The translations under genes and the position numbers were made by a program. Under the pieces are notes generated by a model. The model saw only the letters and a program-made list of their open reading frames with translations. It had not been told where the DNA came from and searched no databases. From Embleya sp040605455 (lineage in GTDB: Bacteria > Actinomycetota > Actinomycetes > Streptomycetales > Streptomycetaceae): 35,344 nucleotides of DNA. This document shows, piece by piece, positions 23,150 through 31,964 of this stretch (position 1 is the stretch's first letter; the number at the start of each line of letters is the position of its first letter). The stretch is taken from contig NZ_JBEXCV010000099.1 of assembly GCF_040605455.1 (NCBI RefSeq), forward strand, positions 1 to 35,344, read 5' to 3'.

Positions 23150-23698
23150 ATGACCACCTCCGTCGAGACCATCCCCGGCTACGTCGCGGGCACTTGGACC
23201 ATCGACCAGGTCCACTCGGACGTCTCGTTCTCCGTACGTCACCTGGGTGTGGCCAAGGTCCGCGGCCGCTTCGACGACTTCGGCGGCTCGATCGTCACCG
23301 CCGAGAACCCGCTCGAGTCGTCGGTCACCGCCACCATCAAGACCGCCTCGGTCAACAGCAACAACAAGATGCGCGACGACCACATCCGCAACGAGGACTT
23401 CCTCGACACGGACAAGTTCCCGGAACTGACCTTCGTGTCCACCGGCATCCACGCCGAGTCCTCGGTGGTCTACCGGATCGACGGCGACCTCACCCTGCGC
23501 GACGTGACCAAGCGGGTCAGCCTCGAACTCGAACTCAACGGTTTCGGCACCGGCTTCGACGGCAGCCCGGTCGCGGGCTTCACCGCCACCACCGAGATCA
23601 GCCGCGCCGACTTCGGCGTCACCGGCGGCCCGGCCGGCGCGGCGGTCGGCGACAAGATCACCATCGTCCTGGAGATCGAGGCCAAGCAGGGGGCGTGA
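23150..23698 (+). CDS. YceI-family protein
   Basis: A 182-residue lipocalin-like beta-barrel of the YceI family, which binds isoprenoid-type lipids such as polyisoprenoid or ubiquinone precursors. Family signatures are GTWTIDQVHSDVSFSVRHLG (about residues 14-33), VRGRFDDFGGSI, RDDHIRNEDFLDTDKFPELT and the C-terminal ISRADFGVTGG. There is no signal peptide, so this is a cytoplasmic member, as is usual in streptomycetes. AAGGAG lies 5 bases before the ATG at 23150. It is divergent from the MarR gene and very likely its target. Confidence 0.92.
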   Translation: MTTSVETIPGYVAGTWTIDQVHSDVSFSVRHLGVAKVRGRFDDFGGSIVTAENPLESSVTATIKTASVNSNNKMRDDHIRNEDFLDTDKFPELTFVSTGIHAESSVVYRIDGDLTLRDVTKRVSLELELNGFGTGFDGSPVAGFTATTEISRADFGVTGGPAGAAVGDKITIVLEIEAKQGA

Positions 23699-23781
23699 CG
23701 CCCGGCTGCCGACCGGCTCGCGACCCGAACCACCCTCGGCGCACGCCACGCATCCCGCGCGCCGAGGCAAGCTCCGGGCTC

Positions 23782-23824
23782 CGGTCCGCCGACACCCCGA
23801 CCCCCGTCGGACGTCGGCGGACCG
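23782..23824. terminator. Inverted-repeat terminator between YceI and Pls genes
   Basis: CGGTCCGCCGAC (23782-23793) pairs perfectly with GTCGGCGGACCG (23813-23824); the loop holds a nested CCGAC/GTCGG pair. It lies between two convergent stops and can act on both strands. Confidence 0.65.
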
Positions 23825-23848
23825 TTGCGGTACCGCGGCCCGCACCGC

Positions 23849-26800
23849 TCACCGCACGTGCTCGCCGGCCACCGGATTACCCGCCCAGCGCGTGCCCGCC
23901 GGGATCGTCTCGCCGCGCATCACCAACGACGCGGGGCCGATCGAGGCGTGCGCCGCCACCAGCGTGCCGGGCAGTACCACCGCGTGCGGGCCGAGCGAGG
24001 CGCCCGCGCCCAGTTCGACCGTGTCCAGCCGCATGATCCGGTCGTGGAACAAGTGGGTCTGGAGCACACAGCCGCGATCCACGCCCGCACCGTCGCCGAG
24101 CCGGACCAGGTCCGACTCGGGCAGCCAATACGTGTCGCACCACACACCGCGCCCGATCCGCGCACCGAGACTGCGCAACCACCAGTTGAGCATCGGCGTG
24201 CCCAGGAACGAGCGGGCCATCCAGGGCACCGCGAGCGACTCCACGAACACGTCGTACAACTCGTTGCGCCACACGAACGAGGACCACAGCGGGTGCTCGG
24301 CCACCCGGAACCGGCCCACCAGGAGCCACTTGGCGGCCGTGGCGATCGACGCGGCGACCACCGCCGCGGCCAGCAGCACCGGCGCGCCGACCAGTGCGGC
24401 CAGGCCCAGCCCGCCCACGTCGAAGGCGCGTTCCTGGGCCAGTACCACGGCCTCCATCAGTACCAGCGCGCACACCAACGGCAGCAGCCGGCACAGTTCA
24501 ACCGCGATCCGCGCCGCCATCAACCGGCGGCTGGGCGCGAACGTGCGCGCGGGATCGGCCGGCGCCGCCACCCGAGGCAGCGACATCGCGGGACGGCCCA
24601 GCCAGGACGAGCCCGGCTCGCTGTGCGCGGGCGCGTCCGAGAGCACGCCGATCAGGCCGTGCTCGGGCACCTCGCGGCCGCCCGCGACGATCCCGGAATT
24701 GCCCACGAACGCACGCCTGCCGATCCGTACGGTCTCCAACCGCAGCCACCCGCCGCGCAGTTCGTAGGGCGCCACGAGGGTGTCGTCGGCCAGGAACGCG
24801 CCGTCCTCGATCCGGGTCAGCGAGGGCAGCGCGAGCACCGTGGAGATCTCCGCGCCCCGACCCACCCGCGCACCCAGCAACCGCAACCACACCGGTGTGG
24901 CCAGGCTCGCGTAGAGCGGGAACAGGCTCGCCCGCGAACCGTCCAGCAACCGGGTGACCAGCCAGGCCCGCCAGGCCACCGGACCGAACTGCGGATGCAG
25001 CCCGGGCCGAATGCCGCGCCCGAGCAGCCGCACCGTCACGGTGAGCACGAACAACCAGCACAGCACGCCCACGAGCGCGAACACCGGCGCCGCCGGAAGC
25101 AGCAGCGCGGTCGCCGCGGTCAGCGTCGGACAGTCCCGGACGAGCCGGTAGGCGCCGATCAGGACGGGCACGGCGGCCGTGAAGGCGAGCACCGGTTGCA
25201 CCGCGAGTCCGAGCGGGTAGGCGAGCCGCCACCATCGCGACGGCGCGGTGGTTCGCGGAGTCGGCCGCTCGGCCGGGCCCACCGCCCGGGCCGGCGAACC
25301 GGCCCAGCTCTCCCCGGCCGGGACCGCACCGGACAGGCAGCCGCCCGAGGCCAGTTCGGAGCCGCGTCCCAGCACCGCGCCGGGCAGCAGCGTGCTGCGA
25401 TGGCCGACGCGGGCGCCCGCGCCGACCCGGACCGCGCCGATCCGCAGCCGGTCGCCGTCCAGCCACCACCCGGACACGTCCGCCTCGCGCTCGACGCCGC
25501 ATTCGTCGCCGAAGGTGCCCAGCCCGGTGACCGGCGGCAGCGTGTGCAACGCCACGTCGCGGCCGACCCGACAGCCCAGCGCGCGGGCGTAGACCGCCGC
25601 CCACGGGGTGCCCAGCAGTGCCCGCACCCCGAACGTCGTGACGATGCGTTCCGCGGTCCACAGCCGCAGATGCACCGACCCGCCGCGCGGGTACTCGCCC
25701 GGTCGCACGTCCCGGGTCAGCATGCGCGCCGCACCCGCGCCGATCGCGAGCCGGACCGGCGCCGCGCACAGCACGAACCAGCCCAGCAGCACCAGCCACC
25801 ACGACGTGTAGGGCGCCCACGTCTTCGCTCCGACCATCGCGATCACGTTGTCGACGGCGGCGAGTGCGACCAGGGCGCGCAGCCCCAGGATGCCGAACAG
25901 GCCGGTCTGGAACAGGAATTGGTAGCCGCCCACCCAGCGCGGGACCGGCCGGATCTCGCGGGTCTCGGGCTCGGCGGGCGCCGACGCGTCCAAGTGCGCG
26001 GCCATGCCGACCAGGGTGGGATGGCGGTACAGGTCGGCCACGGACAGGCCCGGATGCCGCTCGCGCAGGGTGGATGCCAGCCGGGCGGCGGCCAGACTGG
26101 TGCCGCCCAGCGCGAAGAAGTCGGCATCCGCGTGCGGTCGCACGCCCAGCAGCCGATTCCAGTCCTCGGCGAGTCGACCCGCGGTACCGTCGAGCCGTTT
26201 CGCGGTATCCGCGGGCGAGGCCGGCGGCCAGGGCAGCGCGTCGCGATCCACCTTGCCGGAGGTACGGGTGGGCAACGCGTCGATCTCGGCCAGCACCGGC
26301 ACCAGCGACCCGGGCAGTCGCTCGGCCAACTGCAACCGGGCCTGGACCGGGTCGAATCCGGGCCCGTCCGAGGTGCGATCGGTGACCACATAGCCCACCA
26401 GGACCGCTAGGCCGCCGGGGGTCTGTCGCACCGTCGCCGCCGCGCCGAGCACACCGGGCAGCGCGCCGAGCGCCGCGTCGATCTCGCCGAGTTCGATCCG
26501 CCGGCCGCCCACCTTGACCTGGTCGTCGGCCCGGCCCAGGAAGACCAGGCCCTCGGGATCGGCGCGGACCAGATCGCCGGTCCGGTACGCCCGCTCGGTC
26601 TCCAGCGCCGCGCACGGACGGAACCGGTCGGCGTCCCTGATCGGGTCCAGGTAGCGCGCGGTGCCGACGCCGGCGATCAGCAACTCGCCCTCGGCGCCCC
26701 ACGGGACGGGCCGGCCGGTCTCGTCCGCCACGGCCAGTCGCCAACCCGCGAGCGGCAGGCCGATGCGCACCGGTCGATGCGGGCGCAGCCGGGTCGCGCA

Positions 26801-27745
26801 GGCGACCACGGTGGTCTCGGTCGGACCGTACGTGTTCCACATCTCCCGCTCGGGCGCGGCGGCGAATCGGGCGACCAGTTCGGCCGGGCACGCCTCGCCG
26901 CCGACGATCAGCAACCTGACCGCCGCGAGTGCCTCGTCCGGCCACAGCGCGGCCAGAGTCGGCACGGTGGAAACGGCGGTGATGCCGCGCTCGGCCAGCC
27001 ACGGCCCGAGTTCGGGCCCGGCCCGGACCAGGGCCCGCGGGGCGGGTACCAGACACGCGCCGCTGCGCCAGGCCAGCCACATCTCCTCACAGGACGCGTC
27101 GAACGCGACCGAGAGCCCGGCCAGGACCCGGTCGCCCGGGCCCAACGGCCGCTCCGGCAGGAAGAGTCGAGCCTCCGCGTCGACGAAGGCGGCGGCGCTG
27201 CGGTGGGTGACGGCAACGCCCTTGGGCGCACCGGTGGAGCCGGAGGTGAAGATGATCCACGCGACGTCGTCGGGCGTCGGTGCGTGGGGTTCGGTGCGCG
27301 ACGCGGCGTCAGCCCGGGTCGCGGTCGGCGTGGGGTCCGGGTCGCCGGTCAGGATCGCGTGCACGCCTGCCTCGCGGAAGACGGTCGCGGCCCGCTCGTC
27401 GGGGTCTTCGGCGTCCACCGGCACGTAGCCGGCGCCGCTGCGCAGGGCCGCGAGAATCGACAGGTACAACTCGGCGGTGCCGGACGGAATTCGAATTCCG
27501 ATGCGATCGCCCGGGCCGATTCCGTGCGCGGCCAGTCGCCGGGCGCGGTGTTCGACCTCGGCGCGCAATCGCCGATAGTCGAACACCTCGCGGCCGGTGT
27601 CCAGGGCGGGTGCGTGCGGGTGGTTTTCCACCGTGGCGTCGAGGATGTCGAGGAGAGTGCGCGAAGCGGGCGCGGCGGCACCGTGATACACCGCCGGGCC
27701 CGCGGACGGTTCTCCGGGGCGGGGAGGATGGTCGGACGGGTGCAT
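23849..27745 (-). CDS. pls: Pls-type membrane NRPS, poly(basic amino acid) synthetase
   Basis: A 1298-residue protein with the full layout of epsilon-poly-L-lysine synthetase (about 1319 residues in Streptomyces albulus). Residues 30-505 are an adenylation domain: FTSGSTGAPKG, NTYGPTETT, YRTGD, SGKVDRDALP. Residues about 525-590 are a carrier domain with the phosphopantetheine Ser550 in FFALGGTSL. Three pairs of membrane segments follow (about 607-670, 845-905, 1085-1140), each followed by a hexapeptide-repeat-like soluble domain (about 690-830, 915-1060, 1150-1298) proposed to join monomers. The specificity residues read D-A-E-S-I-G-T-V-V-K; the acidic third residue (Glu220) fits a basic side chain. 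The start at 27745 matches family length, though its ribosome site is weak. Product: a cationic homopoly(amino acid), probably polylysine; no degrading peptidase gene is adjacent. Confidence 0.88.
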   Translation of the reverse strand: MHPSDHPPRPGEPSAGPAVYHGAAAPASRTLLDILDATVENHPHAPALDTGREVFDYRRLRAEVEHRARRLAAHGIGPGDRIGIRIPSGTAELYLSILAALRSGAGYVPVDAEDPDERAATVFREAGVHAILTGDPDPTPTATRADAASRTEPHAPTPDDVAWIIFTSGSTGAPKGVAVTHRSAAAFVDAEARLFLPERPLGPGDRVLAGLSVAFDASCEEMWLAWRSGACLVPAPRALVRAGPELGPWLAERGITAVSTVPTLAALWPDEALAAVRLLIVGGEACPAELVARFAAAPEREMWNTYGPTETTVVACATRLRPHRPVRIGLPLAGWRLAVADETGRPVPWGAEGELLIAGVGTARYLDPIRDADRFRPCAALETERAYRTGDLVRADPEGLVFLGRADDQVKVGGRRIELGEIDAALGALPGVLGAAATVRQTPGGLAVLVGYVVTDRTSDGPGFDPVQARLQLAERLPGSLVPVLAEIDALPTRTSGKVDRDALPWPPASPADTAKRLDGTAGRLAEDWNRLLGVRPHADADFFALGGTSLAAARLASTLRERHPGLSVADLYRHPTLVGMAAHLDASAPAEPETREIRPVPRWVGGYQFLFQTGLFGILGLRALVALAAVDNVIAMVGAKTWAPYTSWWLVLLGWFVLCAAPVRLAIGAGAARMLTRDVRPGEYPRGGSVHLRLWTAERIVTTFGVRALLGTPWAAVYARALGCRVGRDVALHTLPPVTGLGTFGDECGVEREADVSGWWLDGDRLRIGAVRVGAGARVGHRSTLLPGAVLGRGSELASGGCLSGAVPAGESWAGSPARAVGPAERPTPRTTAPSRWWRLAYPLGLAVQPVLAFTAAVPVLIGAYRLVRDCPTLTAATALLLPAAPVFALVGVLCWLFVLTVTVRLLGRGIRPGLHPQFGPVAWRAWLVTRLLDGSRASLFPLYASLATPVWLRLLGARVGRGAEISTVLALPSLTRIEDGAFLADDTLVAPYELRGGWLRLETVRIGRRAFVGNSGIVAGGREVPEHGLIGVLSDAPAHSEPGSSWLGRPAMSLPRVAAPADPARTFAPSRRLMAARIAVELCRLLPLVCALVLMEAVVLAQERAFDVGGLGLAALVGAPVLLAAAVVAASIATAAKWLLVGRFRVAEHPLWSSFVWRNELYDVFVESLAVPWMARSFLGTPMLNWWLRSLGARIGRGVWCDTYWLPESDLVRLGDGAGVDRGCVLQTHLFHDRIMRLDTVELGAGASLGPHAVVLPGTLVAAHASIGPASLVMRGETIPAGTRWAGNPVAGEHVR

Positions 27746-28041
27746 GGGCGGTTCTCGGTTCGTTCGGAAACGATCGACACGACGAGCTTCGGACATCCCG
27801 TCGAACGGCGCCCGGTGAAATCGAGTCGCGATCGCCCGGTTGACACTCGGTGATTCGAACAAGTGGTGTTTCGGCTGCCGAACCGGATTTCCCGGCCGTT
27901 CCCGGATTCGGGGGGGCGAATATTGATCGCCCATGGCGAGCTCTTGGTATGGACCTGACGTTCTTTTCGGCGCACGTTCGGGTCATTCGATCCATGCGCG
28001 CGAGTGGGCGCACCGGTCGAATCGGGTCGCGGACCCGCCCG

Positions 28042-29373
28042 TCAGCTCCGGCCGCCGAGCCGGCGCCCGAGCCGCGATCCGACTCGTGGTCCGACGTCCT
28101 GTGCGATCCGGGCACAGCCCACCGCGGCGGCCAGGCACAGGATCGACAGGGCGCCGAGCAGCAGCGGGATGGAGCAGGCCGCGGAGGAGACCTCGAAGAC
28201 CGCGCCGAGCAGCGGCGGGAAGGCGATGCCGCCGATCATCGAGGCCGCGATCACCCACGCGGCGGCGCTCGCCGAACCCGGGACGCGTTCGGCCAACCAG
28301 GCCAGTCCGGTCGGGAAGATCGGCGCGATGGCGAGTCCGACGCCCAGGTATGCGTACGGGGCCAGGACCGGCACCGCCGCCAGGAACAGGAAGCCGGTCA
28401 TCGCCGCGCAACTGCCCGACACCACCACCCGCGGGCTCAGCCGCAGGCTGATCGGCGCGACCAGGAAGCGGCCGACGGTCATCGCGAGCCAGAATCCGGC
28501 GGTTGCACCGGCGGCGGTCGAGGTGGAGTGGCCGAGCGCCTCCAGGTGGGTGGGTTCCCAGCCGCCGACGCCGGTCTCGATGCCCACGTGCAGGATGTAC
28601 AGGGTGACGAAGGCCGCCATCAGTATCGCCGTCGTGCGCGGCGGGCTTTCGCCGGCCCGTGCGGGACCCGCGCTGCCGGTCGGAGCGTCGCGCACCGCGA
28701 GCAGCGGCGGGACGATCAGCACGGAGGCCACCGCGCAACCGACGAACACCACGGGATAGCGGTTCGCGCCGAGTGCGCCGAGCAGGGCCGGTCCGGCGAT
28801 GGCGCCGAGACCGAAGTGCGCGTTGAGGATGTTGAGCATGGCGGGGCCGCGGCGGCCGAAGCCGGCCGCGACCATCACGTTGAGGCCGTAGTCGATTCCG
28901 CCGAAGCCGAGCCCCAGCACGAACACCGCGCCCAGCGCGAGCGGCCAGGACCCGGCGAGGCCGAACCCGGTGGCGCCTGCGGCCATCGCCAGGCAGGAGA
29001 TCGCCAGGAGTCGGCGATCGGGCCCGCGGCGGCGGAGCGCGGCGCCGCCGAGTACGCCGAGCAGCGCGCCGGCGAAGTGTGCGCTCAGCGCGAGTCCGGC
29101 GCTGGCGGGGCCGAGGTCGAACTCCTCGCGCAGCGCCGGGATGGCCGGTCCGTACAGCGCCTGGAGCGCGCCGATCAGCACGAAGGCCACGCATGCGGCG
29201 ATCGCCGCGCCGGGTGGGAACGCCGGGACGTCGGCGGGTCGGTCGGGGGGCTGCGGCACCGGCCGCCCGGACCCGCCGGCGTGCGGAGGCACGGTCGCGG
29301 GTGTTTGCGGGTGGGCTTGGTGTCCGGGTATGCCGCCGGGGGTGTCGGCCGGGGCGTCGGCCTCGGTGCTCAC
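28042..29373 (-). CDS. MFS transporter (sugar-permease-like)
   Basis: A 443-residue major facilitator with 12 predicted hydrophobic segments after a 48-residue Pro/Ala-rich polar tail. Landmarks are FVLIGALQALYGPAIPALRE, LGLGFGGIDYGLNVMVAAGF, LNILNAHFGLGAIAGPALLG and ILHVGIETGVGGWEPTHLEA, which resemble the fucose/glucose-permease (FHS) branch. The GTG at 29373 overlaps the HAD gene stop by four bases, so the two are co-translated. Partnership with a HAD phosphatase and a DeoR regulator suggests a sugar or polyol substrate, or overflow export of a dephosphorylated sugar. Substrate unproven. Confidence 0.82.
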   Translation of the reverse strand: MSTEADAPADTPGGIPGHQAHPQTPATVPPHAGGSGRPVPQPPDRPADVPAFPPGAAIAACVAFVLIGALQALYGPAIPALREEFDLGPASAGLALSAHFAGALLGVLGGAALRRRGPDRRLLAISCLAMAAGATGFGLAGSWPLALGAVFVLGLGFGGIDYGLNVMVAAGFGRRGPAMLNILNAHFGLGAIAGPALLGALGANRYPVVFVGCAVASVLIVPPLLAVRDAPTGSAGPARAGESPPRTTAILMAAFVTLYILHVGIETGVGGWEPTHLEALGHSTSTAAGATAGFWLAMTVGRFLVAPISLRLSPRVVVSGSCAAMTGFLFLAAVPVLAPYAYLGVGLAIAPIFPTGLAWLAERVPGSASAAAWVIAASMIGGIAFPPLLGAVFEVSSAACSIPLLLGALSILCLAAAVGCARIAQDVGPRVGSRLGRRLGGRS

Positions 29374-30002
29374 CGGACCGACCCGGTGGCCCGGGCCCGG
29401 TCCAGGTCGGCGCGCAGCGTGGGGGTGTCGGTGAACAGGAGCGACTCGATGCCCAGGGCCCTGGCCGCGTCCAGGTTCTCCGAACGGTCGTCGACGAACA
29501 GTAGTTCGCCCGGCCGCGCCTCCAGTTGCGCGCACAGGCGGTGGTAGATGCGCGGGTCGGGCTTGGCCAGGCCCAGGTCGGCGCTGAACAGCCGGTGGCG
29601 GAACACCCGCGCCCACGGCTGCTCGTCGATACGGCGGGCCATTTCCGCCGGGGCATTGGACAGCAGCGCCAGGGCGACACCCCGGTCGGCGAGCTCGGCC
29701 AGTTCGGCCAGCAGGTCGAGGGTGTCCTGGTTCAGGTGCATCCACGCGGCGAGGTCGCCGGCCACCAGCAGGTCGAGCCGATCCGGGTCCGGTACCGGGC
29801 GATCCAGCCGTGCGCACAGGCCGTTCCAGAACTCGGCGGCGCTCAGGGTGCCCGCGTCGTAGGCCGCACGATCGGGCCAGTAGGCGGGCCAGAACTCGGC
29901 CGGGGTCACCCCGACGGTGCGGGCCAGGGCCTCGCTCGCGTGGTCGGGCGGCGGCATGCAGATGACCCCGCCGAAGTCGAAGACGATCCACTCGGTGCGC
30001 AT
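29370..30002 (-). CDS. HAD-family phosphatase
   Basis: A 210-residue haloacid-dehalogenase-fold hydrolase. Motif I is VFDFGGVIC, in which the second Asp of DxD is Gly, a form common in the HAD-IA subgroup that includes YihX-like phosphatases. Motif II is LALLSNAP, motif III the Lys of LGLAKPDPRIYHRL, and motif IV the acidic pair in ELLFVDDRSENLDAA. A helical cap (about residues 15-85) precedes motif II. AAGGAG lies 5 bases before the ATG at 30002. It starts a two-gene operon with the MFS gene and is divergent from the DeoR gene. A sugar-phosphate substrate is inference from context. Confidence 0.87.
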   Translation of the reverse strand: MRTEWIVFDFGGVICMPPPDHASEALARTVGVTPAEFWPAYWPDRAAYDAGTLSAAEFWNGLCARLDRPVPDPDRLDLLVAGDLAAWMHLNQDTLDLLAELAELADRGVALALLSNAPAEMARRIDEQPWARVFRHRLFSADLGLAKPDPRIYHRLCAQLEARPGELLFVDDRSENLDAARALGIESLLFTDTPTLRADLDRARATGSVR

Positions 30003-30049
30003 GGAAGCTCCTTGATCGAGTTGCTTGAACCGCTTGGGTCGCTGGGACT

Positions 30050-30094
30050 GTTTGACTCGATTGACTTTCGAACATACAACACGTTTGATTGAAC
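30050..30094. promoter_or_regulatory. DeoR/HAD divergent promoter, repeated GTTTGAYT sites
   Basis: GTTTGACT (30050-30057) and GTTTGATT (30083-30090) are direct repeats 33 bp apart, with further TTGA copies around them (TTGATCGA near 30012, TTGACTTTCGAA at 30061). DeoR proteins often bind repeated T-rich half-sites, so these are candidate operators for both the DeoR gene and the HAD/MFS operon. Confidence 0.45.
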
Positions 30095-30096
30095 AC

Positions 30097-30855
30097 ATGG
30101 AAGGTTCGGAACGCCAGCTTTTGCTCATCGAGAGAATGCGCACGTCGGAACGCGTCACCGTGGCCGAGCTGGCCGAGGAGACCGGTTGCTCGGAGATGAC
30201 CATCCGTCGCGACCTCGACCAACTCGCCGAGCAGGGCGTGCTGCGCCGGGTCCGCGGCGGCGCGGTCAGCCTGGTGTTGCGCGGCGAGGTGTTGCCGTTC
30301 GGCGTACGCGAGCACGAGGCGCCGGAGAGCAAGCGCCGAATCGCCGCCGCGTTCGACGCGCTGGTCACCGACGGCGAATCGCTGATCCTGGACGGCGGCA
30401 CCACCAGCCTGGCCATCGCCCGGGTGCTGGCCCGTCGCCGGGTCACCGTGGTCCCACTCGACCTGCATGCGGCGTACGTCCTGGGCAACGCGCCCGACGT
30501 ACGCCTGCTGGTCCCCGGCGGCCGGACCACGCCCGGCGCGCTGACGCTGGGCGGCCATCTCACCGAGACCTCGCTGCGCACGCTGCGCGTGGACACCACG
30601 GTGCTGGGTGTCTGCGGTTTGTCCGTCGACCACGGCCTGACCGCCAACGACCTGACCGAGGTCCCGATCAAGCAGACGGCCATCGCCTCGGCGCAGCGCG
30701 TGGTCGCGGTTTGCACCGGAAGCAAGTTCGGCCGCACCGGCCTGGGTCACGTCTGCCCGGCCACCGGCCTCGACATGGTCATCACCGACGAGAGCGCGCC
30801 GATCGAGGCGGTGTCGGGCCTGCGCGACCTGGGCGTGGACGTGCGGGTGGTGTGA
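30097..30855 (+). CDS. DeoR/GlpR-family transcriptional regulator
   Basis: A 252-residue regulator. The N-terminal wHTH is RQLLLIERMRTSERVTVAEL followed by AEETGCSEMTIRRDLDQLAE and GVLRRVRGGAV (residues about 6-57). The C-terminal DeoR sensor has the phosphate-binding loop LILDGGTTSLAIARVL, then LLVPGGRTTPGALTLGG and GVCGLSVDHGLTANDLTEVP, typical for binding a phosphorylated sugar. The ATG at 30097 agrees with family length. It is divergent from the HAD/MFS operon by 94 bp and probably represses it and itself until a sugar phosphate binds. Confidence 0.9.
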   Translation: MEGSERQLLLIERMRTSERVTVAELAEETGCSEMTIRRDLDQLAEQGVLRRVRGGAVSLVLRGEVLPFGVREHEAPESKRRIAAAFDALVTDGESLILDGGTTSLAIARVLARRRVTVVPLDLHAAYVLGNAPDVRLLVPGGRTTPGALTLGGHLTETSLRTLRVDTTVLGVCGLSVDHGLTANDLTEVPIKQTAIASAQRVVAVCTGSKFGRTGLGHVCPATGLDMVITDESAPIEAVSGLRDLGVDVRVV

Positions 30856-30911
30856 CGCGCCCCCGATCCCGGAGTGCTCGGCGGTCGGTCGACTTCAGGT
30901 TCCGGTGAGGT

Positions 30912-30962
30912 GGCCGTGCCGGTCGTCGTTGCGGCGGGCCGGCACGGCCGCACAACGACCGG
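30912..30962. terminator. Overlapping inverted repeats after deoR-like gene
   Basis: GGCCGTGCCGG (30912-30922) pairs with CCGGCACGGCC (30939-30949). A second, imperfect pairing of CCGGTCGTCGTTGCGGC (30919-30935) with GCCGCACAACGACCGG (30947-30962) competes for the same bases. Lying 57 bp after the DeoR stop, it probably ends that transcript. Confidence 0.5.
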
Positions 30963-31071
30963 CGCCGGCCGAGGTGATCGGCCCGGGGAGGGTCGCGGTC
31001 ACGGGCAGTAGGTTCGGGCGATCCCGCTCGCACGGATGAGCGGGCACGAGCGGCCACGAAGGGCGGAACAC

Positions 31072-31472
31072 GTGTCGAAGGCGAGCTCTCCGGGGTCCAT
31101 CACGTCGCGCCGAACGTTCGCGACCTGGCCGCCTCGGTCCGGTGGTATTCCGAAGTCCTGGATTTCGTACCGGTGTTCCCCTGGGACACGGACGACTTCG
31201 ACCGGCGGATCATGCGTCACCCCGGCGGCGTGGTCGTCGCGCTGACCCGACACCGGCACGCGGACGCCGGCGCGGCGTTCAACGAGCGCACGCCCGGTCT
31301 CGATCACCTGGCCTTCACCGTGGACACCCGCGCCGACCTGGAGGCGTAGGAGGCTCGGCTGACCGAGGCCGGCGTCACCCACTCGGGAATCCGGGTCACC
31401 CCCGCGACGGGCTTCACGCTGATCGCGTTCCGCGACCCGAACGACATCCAATTGGAGATGTATCTCGCGTAG
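31072..31472 (+). pseudogene. VOC/glyoxalase-family gene broken by frameshift and amber codon
   Basis: The frame from about 31080 spells a typical vicinal-oxygen-chelate protein: GELSGVHHVAPNVRDLAASV, RWYSEVLDFVPVFPWD, RHPGGVVVALTRH, TPGLDHLAFTVDTRADLEA, then TAG at 31347-31349, then EARLTEAGVTHSG, FRDPNDIQLEMYLA and TAG at 31470-31472. The metal ligands (His of VHHVA, His of LDHLAF, Glu of QLEMY) are intact on both sides of the internal stop, and TGG to TAG in LEAWEARL would explain it. The only start with a ribosome site (AAGGG before GTG at 31072) is out of frame by one base. Two lesions point to a recent pseudogene. Confidence 0.7.
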
Positions 31473-31630
31473 CCCGAATCGCCGCCCCATCCCCCGCTTT
31501 CTCCCGCCTTGCCGCTTGCGACCAACTCCCTTTCCGTATGGGGTCGTTACCCCTGCGTGACGGATCTTGACGCGCTTCGATCGGAGTTGGACCATGAGCG
31601 CTCGTGCTTGATCGACGAACGGGGGAATGT

Positions 31631-31873
31631 ATGTCGAAGTTGACACGACGCATGGCGGGTCTGGCACTCGCGGCGTCGGCATCGGTGGGGCTGGTGACGG
31701 TGGGAGCCGGCTCCGCGCAGGCGGCGAGCGGAAGCTACATCGCGACCTACCGATACCTGGACGAGTGCCGGAACACCGGCGCGATGTACGTGCACTACGC
31801 CGGTGCGAGCACATACCACTGCACCGGCAACGGCGCGGTCGGCTTCTCGCTGTACGTGGAGTACTGGGCCTGA
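31631..31873 (+). CDS. Small secreted protein
   Basis: An 80-residue precursor. A twin-basic N-terminus (KLTRRMAG) and hydrophobic core (LALAASASVGLVTVGAGS) end in AQA-AS, a clear signal peptidase I site, leaving a mature protein of about 47 residues: SGSYIATYRYLDECRNTGAM and onward to YVEYWA. It is rich in Tyr (eight or so) and has two Cys that can form one disulfide. GGGGGAA lies before the ATG at 31631. A strong terminator follows at once, so it is a single-gene unit. I do not recognise the family; small secreted beta-proteins of this kind are common in streptomycetes, with unknown roles. Confidence 0.75.
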   Translation: MSKLTRRMAGLALAASASVGLVTVGAGSAQAASGSYIATYRYLDECRNTGAMYVHYAGASTYHCTGNGAVGFSLYVEYWA

Positions 31874-31880
31874 TCCGAAA

Positions 31881-31920
31881 CCGGGTACCGCCCCTGCTCT
31901 CACCGAGGGGCGGTACCCGG
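31881..31920. terminator. Strong terminator after small secreted protein gene
   Basis: CCGGGTACCGCCCCT (31881-31895) pairs perfectly with AGGGGCGGTACCCGG (31906-31920) across a 10-base loop, a 15-bp stem. It starts eight bases after the TGA and also faces the convergent TetR gene end. Confidence 0.85.
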
Positions 31921-31964
31921 CGGCCCGGCGTCGAGTACGTCGGGGGCTCGGTGGTGGTCGGTGC

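Noticed and set aside
23825..26410. 861-codon plus-strand frame opposite the Pls gene
   Set aside because: Arg/Gln/His/Pro-rich composition with no domain; it is the antisense shadow of the synthetase caused by high GC at third positions.
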